64,000 bases of DNA from Xenococcaceae cyanobacterium MO_188.B32 (GCA_030065635.1 JASJDJ010000001.1:26001-90000), one strand, 5' to 3'. Shown: positions 17,681-27,353, counted from the first letter of the stretch. The notes: a model not told the origin generated them from the sequence alone. Numbers and translations are program-made.

Positions 17681-17682
17681 AA

Positions 17683-17707
17683 GTAGCAATTACTTGCTAA
17701 TTGCTAC
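17683..17707. terminator. Perfect 10-bp hairpin
   Basis: GTAGCAATTA-CTTGC-TAATTGCTAC is a perfect 10-bp stem with a 5-base loop just outside the IS right end. It may be a terminator for the minus-strand gene that follows or a small dispersed repeat of the AAGTAGCAA type also seen at 46500. Confidence 0.5.
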
Positions 17708-17743
17708 TGGCTCGACGACTTCCCCATCTTTTCTATTTATAAA

Positions 17744-18187
17744 CTAATTAATATACTGACCTCGATATTTTCGGAGAAGCATTTTGCGGAGAAAATTATT
17801 GTCTGTAGATGCCTTCTGGCTATCTTTTTGGCTCACTTCATCTACTTTACTCCGCTCTTTTTCTGATATTTTACTACTATAAACTGATTGTTGTTTAGCT
17901 TTTGTCGAAGAAATTTGGGGAGCGCACTTTTTTCTATTAGAGTGTAGATTTTCACTTACGTGAGATTGAGTCCAAATAGTAAAGCCGTATTTTTCTTGAA
18001 TTAATAAGATTTTAAGCTTTCTTTTTGCAATTTGTTGACAATATTTCAAAGCTGGCTCTTTGCATCTCAAAGAAAAACTGGGGCCTTTTGCAAAAACTTG
18101 GTTCTCAAAAGTTAATTTTTCACTATTTATCTTGATAGCTCTTGCTGCCAGTTCTTCTTGCGTAATCTGGATGATAGCTATACTCAT
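17744..18187 (-). CDS. Hypothetical protein
   Basis: 147 residues with no family recognised. The first 75 residues look like a small folded domain (ITQEELAARAIKI, CKEPALKYCQQIAKRK, ILLIQEKYGFTIWTQ). The rest is a low-complexity Ser/Lys/Gln-rich linker ending in the basic peptide LRKMLLRKYRGQYIN. The RKYRG ending recalls short conserved tails of several cyanobacterial proteins. The gene lies next to IS remnants. Confidence 0.65.
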   Translation of the reverse strand: MSIAIIQITQEELAARAIKINSEKLTFENQVFAKGPSFSLRCKEPALKYCQQIAKRKLKILLIQEKYGFTIWTQSHVSENLHSNRKKCAPQISSTKAKQQSVYSSKISEKERSKVDEVSQKDSQKASTDNNFLRKMLLRKYRGQYIN

Positions 18188-18552
18188 AGGTTCTCAAGTG
18201 GTACTTCTCTAGATTATACTTGTATTTTTTTGTGTTACCAAAAATAGTTGTTTACACTTAATAACTAAGTATAAAATTTATAGTATTGTACAGGAATTTA
18301 CTTAAATAAATTTACTTAATTATCAGTTTTGGTTTTGTCGATGTAGGATCAAAAATTAAGTATGTCAAAATTTGAAGAAGCTCGGGCGAAATATTTGAGC
18401 GTTTAGTAACTTAAAGTCAAAAAAGTTTTTGATATGGTTGAGATCGACTCGAAAACTCAACGTTAATTCCTAGTCTTACTCTGGGTTAACGCTGACTGTA
18501 TTTCGCAGTCAGTTAAACCAAAGAAAACTTAGAGCTTTGAAAACTAGTAGCT
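18188..18552. other. Gene-free stretch upstream of the metallophosphoesterase gene
   Basis: 365 bp, AT-rich. A 14-codon frame at 18362 (MSKFEEARAKYLSV-stop) is too short to call. Nothing else was recognised; the promoter of the downstream gene should lie here. Confidence 0.5.
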
Positions 18553-19383
18553 ATGCCTCTAATCATTACTGAGCCATTAAAGATAGAAAAATTAACTATT
18601 GCGATCGCCAATTTACCGAATTCTCTCTCAGGAATTAAAATCGTACAATTATCTGACTTACATTACGATGGCATCCGCTTATCAGAAAAATTGTTAGCTC
18701 AAGCGATCGAAGTTAGTAATCGAGAGAACCCCGATCTAGTAGTCATTACAGGAGATTTAGTTACAGACGATCCTCAACCTATTGAAATCCTAGCGTCAAA
18801 ACTGATAAAACTGCAATCTCCCGTAGGTACTTATGTTTGTTTGGGAAATCACGATAATGTTTCTCTCGCTAGTAGGAAACATATCATCAATGCTCTTACG
18901 AAAGTAGGAATTAGAGTTCTTTGGAATGAAATTGTTTATCCATTGGGCAAAGAGTTAGCTATTGTAGGATTGGCAGAATATTGGTCATCTGAATTTAATC
19001 CCAAGCCTGTTTTTGAGCAAATTGAACCAAATATACCTCGTATAGTTCTTTCTCATAATCCAGACTCCGCAGAGATTTTAAAAAAATGGCGAGTAGATTT
19101 GCAACTCTCAGGACATACCCACGGTGGTCAAATAGTTATTCCTGGGTATGGTGCTGCACCCCTATTATTAAGACAAGTTAGAAAAAAAACCCCCAAATGG
19201 ATTAGTTATTTTATTCCTTATCTTAGAGCCTGTTCTGAAGTATTAAAGCACTGGCAATGGTCAGAAGGATGGCATCAAGTAGGCAAAAATCAACTTTATG
19301 TCAATCGGGGTTTGGGTACTTACTTCCCTGGTAGGTTATTTTGTCCTCCAGAAGTTACGGTAATAACTTTAGAATCTAGATAA
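18553..19383 (+). CDS. Metallophosphoesterase (calcineurin-like, YkuE/LpxH-like)
   Basis: 276 residues containing the full metal-binding series: VQLSDLHYDG, VVITGDLVTD, CLGNHDN, LSHNPD and SGHTHGGQ, in canonical order. These bind two metal ions in calcineurin-like phosphoesterases. No signal peptide or membrane anchor is evident, unlike YkuE proteins that have one. The substrate cannot be told; related proteins act on UDP-diacylglucosamine or other phosphodiesters. Confidence 0.92.
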   Translation: MPLIITEPLKIEKLTIAIANLPNSLSGIKIVQLSDLHYDGIRLSEKLLAQAIEVSNRENPDLVVITGDLVTDDPQPIEILASKLIKLQSPVGTYVCLGNHDNVSLASRKHIINALTKVGIRVLWNEIVYPLGKELAIVGLAEYWSSEFNPKPVFEQIEPNIPRIVLSHNPDSAEILKKWRVDLQLSGHTHGGQIVIPGYGAAPLLLRQVRKKTPKWISYFIPYLRACSEVLKHWQWSEGWHQVGKNQLYVNRGLGTYFPGRLFCPPEVTVITLESR

Positions 19384-19797
19384 CGATCGATACACTATCT
19401 TGACAAAGTCTTAGAGAACCAAGATATGCCTGAAGTGGTTAGTATTAGTAAGCCAAAAAAAGCAGAAGGTTCGTGAGTTGTTCTTGTCCTGATACTCAAG
19501 GTATTGATGCCAATGGCTCGATTAGAACGTTAGTACTATAGACTAGCCTGGCAATATTAGCTTTTTCACTAGTTACACCCAAAAACAGAGCCGAGTTATC
19601 TAGTTCGAGCGAGGAAGTCCCTGGTAAAGAAAAACTGCCTAATAAATACGTACTGCTATATTTCCCGACCTTATGAAGAGAGGCACCACGCGACCGAATT
19701 TAGATAATTTCAAGAACTCTTGCCACGGCAAATCTTCAATCAAATCATTAACTTGCTACTTGTAAAGACGTTCTCTCGAACGCCTTTACATTACAGA
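19384..19797. pseudogene. Gene-free stretch with a possible degraded coding remnant
   Basis: At about 19388-19473 one + frame reads HYLDKVLENQDMPEVVSISK then PKKAEGS-stop. A +1 shift there continues as FVSCSCPDTQGIDANGSIR to a stop near 19542. The protein-like flow across a frameshift suggests a decayed gene, perhaps a transposase or zinc-ribbon protein, but I recognise no family. The remainder to 19797 shows no gene. Confidence 0.3.
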
Positions 19798-21816
19798 CTA
19801 ACGCATAGCTGCGACTGGCGGTAAAACAGGTTGTTGTGCTTTAATATTTCTCATGCTGCTACTATTGTTGTCATAGATAGTCTTATCTTCGTCTAATAAC
19901 AGATTTCTAATCAATCTAGCTGCAATCTTTTGAGTTAATTTCTCAGCTACCTGTTGCCCTAATTGTTGTGTTTCTGGTTTGGTAATTATTTTGGTGATTA
20001 GAGAAACAATGCGGGTAGGATCGAAGCCTGGAGTTTGTTGCAATATGCCAATAATATTTTTGAGATGCTTGACGGTGTAAGACTCTTCTCTTAATTCTAC
20101 GGGAGTTTCTTGTACCGCTAGTCCTACTTGTTGTCTAAAAGAAGTAGAAATATTAAACCAAGTCCTGCGTCCCACATTATCTAAGGCATTGACAATTTCA
20201 TCCGCTAGGCGATCGCGAATAAACTGACCTCGTTCGGAGAAGAGAAAATCTAATGCCTGATTGGCTATTTTATCAAAATCATAATCCACTGAATTATTAG
20301 CATTACGCATCAAGTTTTCTAGACGATGCCAACGAAATCCTTCTTCTTTAAATAATAAATCTTTTAAAGAGGCTCTTAATTCTGGTGCAGGATCGGTAAG
20401 TAAACGTTTGGCAATATAAGGGTAAGCCTTACTCAGTACTTTAAAATTTGGTTCGATCCCGATAGCAATCCCTTCTAGAGTTACCATCGAGCGAATAATT
20501 AAAGCGTAGTAGGCAGGTACGCGGAAAGGAAACTCATACATCATTGCCGACATCTGATCGGTAATGCTCTTAAAGTTTAACTCAGCTACACTAGCTCCAA
20601 GGGCATTGCCAAAGACATTAGCTAAGGCAGGAACGATCGGTCTTAAATCTGTATCTGGAGTGAGGAAATCTAATTTAACATAGTCGTGAGATAAAGCTTC
20701 AAAATCGCGGTTAACCAAGTGAACTACCGCTTCAATTAGCCCATATCTCTGATAGGGTTTGATTCGGCTCATCATGCCAAAATCTAAGTAAGCCAGTCTA
20801 CCATCGGGCATGGCTAGTAAATTACCTGGATGGGGATCGGCATGGAAGAAACCATGTTCCAACAGTTGTCTGAGAGAGCATTCTACCCCTACTTCTACTA
20901 AATGGGTTGCATCAATACCCTGCGCCTGAATTGCTTTAATATTGGTCAGTTTAGTTCCACTAATCCATTCCATAGTCAGAACTCTGCGTCCTGTATATTG
21001 CCAATAGATTTTGGGAACGTAAATTTCTTCTATATAGCCATAGAGTCGAGCAAATTTATCTGCATTGCGTCCTTCTTGAACATAGTTAATTTCTTCAAAA
21101 ACACGACCAGCTAACTCATCGGTAATAGCAACTAAATCAGAACGTACTCTTTTAATATTATTTTGTACCCAACTTGCTATAGTACGCATAATATAGATAT
21201 CGAGAGTAATAGAGCGAATCAGATCGGGGCGTTGAACTTTAACAGCAACTTCTTCTCCAGTCTTGAGCTTACCTCGATAAACTTGTCCTAAAGATGCAGC
21301 AGCGATCGGTTGAGGAGAAAGTTCCGCATATATATCTTCTGGTGATGCACCTAATTCTTCTTGGATGAACTTAAAGGCAATTTCATTAGGAAAAGAAGGT
21401 AACTCATCCTGAAGTTTAGTTAATTCGTCTAAATAGGTAGGAGAAACTAAATCTGGTCTGGTAGAGAGTGCTTGACCGACTTTAATATAAGCAGGGCCTA
21501 GTTTGGTTAAAATTTCTCTTAATTTGGCTGCTCTTTTTCTGCTATTAATTACAGATTTATTGGTGATTTTATCCCGCCATACAGCAAAAGCCAGGAGAGC
21601 AAAAGGAATAACAATACTAATTAATCTACCGATAACTCTTAGGGGACGGTAACGATAATAAGCAATTATTTTATCGGGATTGTAACGCCAATCCGCATCT
21701 GTCTCTTCCTCAATGTCAGTGGCTGGAAACTGATATTGCTGTTCGGGTAACTGAGAGGGAAATTTTGTTGATTCCTGTAGGTAAGAAGTTTTATTTATTA
21801 TATTTGTTTGAGACAT
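19798..21816 (-). CDS. ABC1/UbiB-family atypical kinase (AarF-like)
   Basis: 672 residues. The ABC1K signature KxGQ is seen in AYIKVGQALSTRPDLVS, with the Ala-rich loop AAASLGQVYRGKL, the Lys in VAVKVQRP, HADPHPGN (catalytic loop) and LDFGMM. A hydrophobic segment near residues 62-82 (VIGRLISIVIPFALLAFAVW) precedes the kinase. Relatives act in ubiquinone, plastoquinone or tocopherol metabolism and sit in plastoglobules or membranes; the exact role here is inferred. It ends in a long helical C-terminal extension. Confidence 0.93.
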   Translation of the reverse strand: MSQTNIINKTSYLQESTKFPSQLPEQQYQFPATDIEEETDADWRYNPDKIIAYYRYRPLRVIGRLISIVIPFALLAFAVWRDKITNKSVINSRKRAAKLREILTKLGPAYIKVGQALSTRPDLVSPTYLDELTKLQDELPSFPNEIAFKFIQEELGASPEDIYAELSPQPIAAASLGQVYRGKLKTGEEVAVKVQRPDLIRSITLDIYIMRTIASWVQNNIKRVRSDLVAITDELAGRVFEEINYVQEGRNADKFARLYGYIEEIYVPKIYWQYTGRRVLTMEWISGTKLTNIKAIQAQGIDATHLVEVGVECSLRQLLEHGFFHADPHPGNLLAMPDGRLAYLDFGMMSRIKPYQRYGLIEAVVHLVNRDFEALSHDYVKLDFLTPDTDLRPIVPALANVFGNALGASVAELNFKSITDQMSAMMYEFPFRVPAYYALIIRSMVTLEGIAIGIEPNFKVLSKAYPYIAKRLLTDPAPELRASLKDLLFKEEGFRWHRLENLMRNANNSVDYDFDKIANQALDFLFSERGQFIRDRLADEIVNALDNVGRRTWFNISTSFRQQVGLAVQETPVELREESYTVKHLKNIIGILQQTPGFDPTRIVSLITKIITKPETQQLGQQVAEKLTQKIAARLIRNLLLDEDKTIYDNNSSSMRNIKAQQPVLPPVAAMR

Positions 21817-21923
21817 AAGATTTAAATTGACGTTAGCAACGTTTTGTGAATAATTGTAACAATTAAATGAAAAAAGCTCATCTATCTTGGGGTTAATTAC
21901 GAGCGATTAAACAAAACACCTAC

Positions 21924-23597
21924 TCATCTCCTCTGCTCCCCTGCCCCTCTGCTCCCCTGCACCTGAAGCTCCTCTGCCTCATCTCCCTTCCCAGTCCACC
22001 AAGCAACCGCATAAGATTGAGTTGGCTCGTTAATTTGTCTTTGGTAATAAACACGAATTTTATAGCGTCCAGAAGAAGGAATAGGACAAAAGATATGTTC
22101 GACACTGTCTTCTCTGCTAATCGAAGAACAAGTATTGCGTAAATTGTTATTTTCATTAATAGGCATGAGATAGACATCAAGATTATTTAAACCGCGGTCG
22201 CGAAAAGTTTCACCAAGATCGTATTGATTATTATTATTGCGATCGTTTAGTGATACTAACCGATCCCAAGTTAAGGTAATGGCAATATAATTCCCCTCAG
22301 ATATAGGTTGTTCCAATACATAATCTTTGTAAGAGTTAACTGCCAAAGTTCGGTAATCCCAACCAATTTTTGGTGCAAAAACTTTGGGAGAGCTTTGTCC
22401 TGCACTAAATTGTTGATAGGCACGAAAAACATTAAGCTGTCCTGTTCCCATTTCCATATCTAGAGGAATCCTGGGGTTTCGATAAGCGTCTGACTCTAGC
22501 CAATTAAAATTCTTTTCGCTGAGAATCGTTTTTTCCATGCCTAAAAATATGCTGTCGCCTCGGTCTTTAATTTTGTCAGCAGAGTTAAGCAAAACAGCCT
22601 TCATCACTTCATGACGGCGACAATCGAGGCTACAAAGAGGAACGGACAGATTCTTAATTGATTTAAGATTAACTCTATTACCTTTCATAATTCGATCGCC
22701 ATATTCTTGTAGTAGAGCAACAGAACCCGTAATGTGAGGTGCAGCGAAGCTTGTCCCACTAACTTGTTCGATTTTTCCTCTCTGATTATAGATAGAAATA
22801 TTACTCCCTGGAGCCAACAGACTAATTGCCCGTCTCGTACCGAAATTAATTTCTTTTTTTATTACACTACGACCAATACCAACGGGGAAAGCACTTAAAT
22901 TAGCAAAATCGACTTTGGTAAATATACCTTGGCGTTTAGTAGTATAGGCAGTGGTAATACCGTTAAAGTTATCTGTAGGGATAGGAATACCTCCTTTTCC
23001 CTGATTTCCTGCAACAACATAGAGAGTATTGTGTACTCTGGCTGACCAATCAATACATTCGGTTAGCAGGGCTTTGCCGTCTAATTTAGCATTTTCTCTA
23101 GAGTCTCTGGCTAGAGATTCACCGAAACTAAAGTTGATTGCTCTTACATCTCCTCCATTTTGTAAAGCAATATGTTGAGTTGCCAGACATTCTTGTTCTT
23201 GTCCTCCCTTTTGCAGTGAACCTACAGCAGAAGCATAGAGTTTGGCTTTGGGTGAAATACCCCGCAGATGTTTACGATTGCCGATCATGACCCTAGCTAC
23301 CATAGTTGCGTGATTATCAATATTTTTATTGGAGATAGCCAGATTATCGCGATAAAAAACTGAATAAGGATTACTCCCAGTATTTTTGGCTCCTGCTTTA
23401 TCTAAACCAAACTTTCCCGGTCTACCAATTTCTACTTGACCGATACCAATTTTGCGTCCCAGTAAATTGTAAGGAAACTGATGTAAACGCAGAGCATTAA
23501 TTCCTTGTTTGCCTACAGAATTATTTAAAGCTAAAGCTGGTGCCATTATTCCACAACCAATTAAACTAAATACCAACCCTACCCATCTTTTGCTCAT
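21924..23597 (-). CDS. Secreted S8-family (subtilisin-like) serine peptidase with Glu in place of catalytic Asp
   Basis: 557 residues with an N-terminal signal peptide (RWVGLVFSLIGCGIMAPALA). Catalytic His96 (NHATMVARVMIGN), oxyanion Asn198 (VVAGNQG) and nucleophile Ser283 (GTSFAAPH) are clear. Where subtilisins have Asp in a DTG motif, this protein has Glu56 in IGIGQVEIGRPG. A beta-rich C-terminal domain follows (about residues 400-540). The last 20 residues (GDEAEELQVQGSRGAGEQRR) are encoded by a purine-rich low-complexity repeat and may be a late extension. Confidence 0.88.
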   Translation of the reverse strand: MSKRWVGLVFSLIGCGIMAPALALNNSVGKQGINALRLHQFPYNLLGRKIGIGQVEIGRPGKFGLDKAGAKNTGSNPYSVFYRDNLAISNKNIDNHATMVARVMIGNRKHLRGISPKAKLYASAVGSLQKGGQEQECLATQHIALQNGGDVRAINFSFGESLARDSRENAKLDGKALLTECIDWSARVHNTLYVVAGNQGKGGIPIPTDNFNGITTAYTTKRQGIFTKVDFANLSAFPVGIGRSVIKKEINFGTRRAISLLAPGSNISIYNQRGKIEQVSGTSFAAPHITGSVALLQEYGDRIMKGNRVNLKSIKNLSVPLCSLDCRRHEVMKAVLLNSADKIKDRGDSIFLGMEKTILSEKNFNWLESDAYRNPRIPLDMEMGTGQLNVFRAYQQFSAGQSSPKVFAPKIGWDYRTLAVNSYKDYVLEQPISEGNYIAITLTWDRLVSLNDRNNNNQYDLGETFRDRGLNNLDVYLMPINENNNLRNTCSSISREDSVEHIFCPIPSSGRYKIRVYYQRQINEPTQSYAVAWWTGKGDEAEELQVQGSRGAGEQRR

Positions 23598-23815
23598 ATT
23601 TCTTGCTCTTGAAAATTGTCGGATGTCCCTACTTTAATATAGTAATTTCCGTACTAATCTGTTAAAATACTTGCACTAAGGAGATTAATAGGTTAAAAGT
23701 AATTAGTGATTGTCCCTTTGTATGTGCATCCATAAGTATAAAGATACGCAATAAAGTCGGGGAACAAAAATTAATAGCAATTTATCCAAATTACATATTA
23801 AGAGAATTTGAGCGT

Positions 23816-24034
23816 ATGACAAAACAGCTTGCTCATCCTATGGTGAAGTTACAGCGTAAAATTGCTTCACTGGTGGAATCTAAAATCATCAAACCAGAAG
23901 ATAGTATTGGCAAAATAGCCTTGCTTTTAGGTAATGATTGGGCTTACTGGAAAAATGAATTGTTAGAATTTGACTTTTCCATGAAAGATCCTGTTAAAGA
24001 ACTACTGATGATAGAAAACTGGGACGAAGAATAG
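23816..24034 (+). CDS. DUF4327 family small protein
   Basis: 72 residues. HPMVKLQRKIASLVES, then KIALLLGNDWAYWKNELLEF and the acidic ending ENWDEE match DUF4327, a small soluble family I know only from cyanobacteria. Function unknown. It lies alone on the + strand between divergent and convergent neighbours. Confidence 0.8.
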   Translation: MTKQLAHPMVKLQRKIASLVESKIIKPEDSIGKIALLLGNDWAYWKNELLEFDFSMKDPVKELLMIENWDEE

Positions 24035-24092
24035 AATTTTTTCGCTAGTTATGATTGCTTGGTTAAATAAAGAAAAGGAAGTGATAATTGTT

Positions 24093-25307
24093 TTATAGGC
24101 AATCTTCTAGCGCTTCTGATAATTCTTCAGCAGTTTGATAGCGGTCGCGAACTTCCGAACGGCACGCTTTTTCAATTACCTTACCTAAAGAGGGAGCCAA
24201 ACCAGGAATACTAGAAATATCGAATTCATATTTAGCTCCCTTGTAGCGATAGTATTGCATTGGTGCTTTGCCTGTTATTAAAAAGATAATTGTCGCACCG
24301 ACACCGTAAATATCTGATTGAGGGCAAGGTTTGCCCCGATATTGTTCGGGTGCGCTATATCCTTCTACCCCAATACGAGTTTCTAGAGAAGTTCCTAACT
24401 CTTTAACTGCGCCAAAATCCAACAACATCAAACAACTATCGATGTTACGCAAGATTAAATTAGCTGGTTTGATATCCCGATGTACTAGGGGAGGCTCTAA
24501 ATTATGAAGATAAGTAATAATTTGACAAACTTGGATCATCCATCTAATTGCCCTTTCATGGTCTAGAGGGCCTCTTTGATAAATAAATTGTTCTAAGTTA
24601 TGACCGTGAATCAATTCCATAACTAAATATTTGCGGTCGTCCAGCACAAAAAAGTCATAGTATTTAGGAATACCTGGATGATCGAGGGATTTTAATACCC
24701 TAGCTTCTCGCTCGAATAACTCTCTAGCTTTCGCGATACGGAGCATATCTGCGTTCATTTCTTTGAGTACCAATAATAAAGGAACTTTTTTGTTTTTTTG
24801 GGTTTTATCCCAAACTAGATAAGTAGTCCCCATTCCTCCTCTACCCAAAGTCCTGAGTATTTGATATGGACCGACGAATTGTTCTTTCTCTACTAGAGGT
24901 TGACCGCAATGAATACAAAAAATGCTATCGGGAGGATTACCAGAATGACTACAAGCAATATCAGTTTGACGGGGGTCTTGAATCAACTTTGGTTCTTGAG
25001 TAGAAGAACTCAACTCAAATTTGAATAAAGGACCATTTTCTGCTAAGCGAATTAAATCTTGGTCTTTGAGAATTTCTTCGGTGACTAAAACATTATTGAC
25101 CAGAGTACCATTAGTACCTCGACTAACTAATTTCCATTGCTGTTCGACTTGAGTTAGTTCCAAATGTTGTCGAGAAACTTGAAAGTAGCCATGAAGCACA
25201 ATATCATTGTTTTCAGAGCGACCAATACGAATCACTGACTCACTATAAAAACGCCATTGCTGTAGTGGCTGATTGGTGTGTGATTCTAACAAGGTAAGAA
25301 TAACCAT
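24093..25307 (-). CDS. FHA-domain serine/threonine protein kinase
   Basis: 404 residues: an N-terminal FHA domain (RIGRSENNDIVLH, then SRQHLEL, residues about 26-95) that would bind phosphothreonine; a short zinc ribbon (CSHSGNPPDSIFCIHCG); and a Hanks-type kinase from about residue 149 (LGRGGMGTTYLVWD, VLKEMN, HRDIKPANLIL, LDFGAVKEL, GYSAPEQYRG). All catalytic residues are present. It lies 51 bp downstream of the PP2C phosphatase gene on the same strand, so the two likely form a reversible phosphorylation pair. Confidence 0.94.
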   Translation of the reverse strand: MVILTLLESHTNQPLQQWRFYSESVIRIGRSENNDIVLHGYFQVSRQHLELTQVEQQWKLVSRGTNGTLVNNVLVTEEILKDQDLIRLAENGPLFKFELSSSTQEPKLIQDPRQTDIACSHSGNPPDSIFCIHCGQPLVEKEQFVGPYQILRTLGRGGMGTTYLVWDKTQKNKKVPLLLVLKEMNADMLRIAKARELFEREARVLKSLDHPGIPKYYDFFVLDDRKYLVMELIHGHNLEQFIYQRGPLDHERAIRWMIQVCQIITYLHNLEPPLVHRDIKPANLILRNIDSCLMLLDFGAVKELGTSLETRIGVEGYSAPEQYRGKPCPQSDIYGVGATIIFLITGKAPMQYYRYKGAKYEFDISSIPGLAPSLGKVIEKACRSEVRDRYQTAEELSEALEDCL

Positions 25308-25358
25308 ATATTCTAAAATGAACGGAAAAATTTCTTGGTAAAAGTGAATTATCAGCGT

Positions 25359-27353
25359 TTATTGGCTAGGTTTAAGCTTTATTCTGATTAGAATGGCAGT
25401 TATGTTATCGTGACCATTATACTGGTTAGCAAAATCAATTAATTTAAATAAGCCTTCGTCTAAGTTAGCACTCGAGCTAATCAGAGGACTTAGATAAGTT
25501 GGCCAGTGAGATTCTAATAAATTACGATCGCAAAGACCATCAGAACAAAGTATGATAAGACTATCTTCTTTAATTTCTAACATTTGTATTTCTGGTCTAA
25601 CATAGTTTCTATCCCTCGGTCCCAAAGCTTGAGTTAATTGGTATGCATCAGGACGACCGTAGGCAATTTCTGGCTCAACACCTCTTTTGATTTCTCGCTG
25701 ACCCACTTCATGATCTTGGGTAAGTTGTTCTAAACCTCTTTGACGAGTAACTTGATAAATACGACTATCTCCCACATGGGCGATCGCTAATTTGGTATCT
25801 TGTAACAAAGCCATTACTAAGGTAGTACCCATTCTACCACTACCAGAACGAGAATTATCCAGATTAGTTTGATAAAGAGCTTGATTGGTAAGTAAAATTC
25901 CTTCTTTAATCAGTTCTTCGCTAGGTATTGCGTCTTGCCAACGAGTTTGAAAATACTTTTGAAGTGTTTCTACTGCCATAGAACTAGCTACTTCTCCCGC
26001 AGCATGCCCACCCATACCATCGCAGACAATATATAATCCTCTAGTACTAACATTTTTTTCCAAACCATTTTCTTGTTTAATAGTTCTGCTTTGAATACCA
26101 AAAAAATCTTCATTATGGTCTCTTTGAGAACCAATATCCGTACAGCCAGCATCGACTATGCTAGCTAGTTCCATAGGTAAAACGATGGTTGGTTGCTCTT
26201 CTAATTCTCTCTCGTAAGCAATATTTTCTCCCTCGTCATCATCGGCAAAAAAAGCAAAATCTTCAAATTCTTCTGAATCATATTCTGCTGAGGATGGTGA
26301 AGACAAATCAAATTCGTCATCATCAAGAGTCCGATCTAAGTCAAGGTTACTTATTTCTGGAGCGATTTGATGTAATTGTTCGCTCAATTTATCTACAGTG
26401 GGAATTTCACCATCGATAATTTGATTAAGTAGGTTAGTGAGTTTTTCTTGGTTAGTTACTCCTGACTCTTCTAGCCATAGTTGCCACTTTTGGACTAAAT
26501 CTCTTAGGGTGGGCTTGGCATCATCAGAGTCTAAGTATAACTGTTGCAAACAAAAAGACTCATCTTCATCTACCCGTAAATTACTTTTTACCAGTAAGCT
26601 TTGAGTGCAGTTAATTCTGGCTAGAGAATTCCATAGATTGAGCATTTCATTCAAAGACCAAAGAATTTGGATTAAAGGCAAATCTTTTCTCGACCAGATA
26701 TCTGTCAATAAATCCCAGGATGAACGATCTGACAGCAAAACAACCCCTTTATTTTCATATTGCCAAGCATCGTAAATTTCAGGAATAGTTGAGGTGAATT
26801 CCTGCACGATTAAATAAGGTAGAGCATGAGTAGGAAGACCAATTAGATTCCAATATTGAGCAACATTAAGATAAGAGTTATTTAAATCTTGTTTTAATTC
26901 CCCAAATAATTCGGTTTGCTCCGCTTTTATAGTTGCTAAATAAGATTTTTGCAGGGGTCGACGGTCTATAACTCTTCCTTGGAATAGTTCAGTGGTTGAA
27001 GATGGTGTTTCTATAGGTTCTAAAGCTTTCCCTTCACTGAGAGCGAGATGATAGCGTTGATTAGGATCGAGATATTCTAAAGTTTCAACAACTTTTGCTG
27101 GTTGGGCGTTTTGAGAAGAGACTAACGGTGTTTTTTTAGCTGAAGATTTTTGTGGCTCTTTTGGTTGTTCTTGAGAAATTATTCCCCACAATATAGTTTG
27201 GACAGAAGCTCCACAATGAGGGCATTTTTCAGCTTGTAAGGGAATGCTTACTTGGCAATTGTGACAAGTTTTATGTTCTAGATAAGTTCCGCAACCTTGA
27301 CAAAACTTATTGGTATCTGGATTTTCATACTGACAGTGGGGACAAATAAGCAT
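25359..27353 (-). CDS. PP2C-type serine/threonine phosphatase with zinc ribbons
   Basis: 664 residues. The N-terminal 50 residues hold two double zinc ribbons (CPHCQYENPDTNKFCQGCG, CHNCQVSIPLQAEKCPHCG). The centre (about 130-390) has a kinase-like or regulatory character with an acidic stretch (DDDEFDL, FADDDEG). The C-terminal PP2C domain shows all metal motifs: DIGSQRDHNEDFFG, VCDGMGGHAAGE, AHVGDSRIY and LCSDGLCD. It is the first gene of an apparent operon with the FHA kinase. Confidence 0.94.
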   Translation of the reverse strand: MLICPHCQYENPDTNKFCQGCGTYLEHKTCHNCQVSIPLQAEKCPHCGASVQTILWGIISQEQPKEPQKSSAKKTPLVSSQNAQPAKVVETLEYLDPNQRYHLALSEGKALEPIETPSSTTELFQGRVIDRRPLQKSYLATIKAEQTELFGELKQDLNNSYLNVAQYWNLIGLPTHALPYLIVQEFTSTIPEIYDAWQYENKGVVLLSDRSSWDLLTDIWSRKDLPLIQILWSLNEMLNLWNSLARINCTQSLLVKSNLRVDEDESFCLQQLYLDSDDAKPTLRDLVQKWQLWLEESGVTNQEKLTNLLNQIIDGEIPTVDKLSEQLHQIAPEISNLDLDRTLDDDEFDLSSPSSAEYDSEEFEDFAFFADDDEGENIAYERELEEQPTIVLPMELASIVDAGCTDIGSQRDHNEDFFGIQSRTIKQENGLEKNVSTRGLYIVCDGMGGHAAGEVASSMAVETLQKYFQTRWQDAIPSEELIKEGILLTNQALYQTNLDNSRSGSGRMGTTLVMALLQDTKLAIAHVGDSRIYQVTRQRGLEQLTQDHEVGQREIKRGVEPEIAYGRPDAYQLTQALGPRDRNYVRPEIQMLEIKEDSLIILCSDGLCDRNLLESHWPTYLSPLISSSANLDEGLFKLIDFANQYNGHDNITAILIRIKLKPSQ

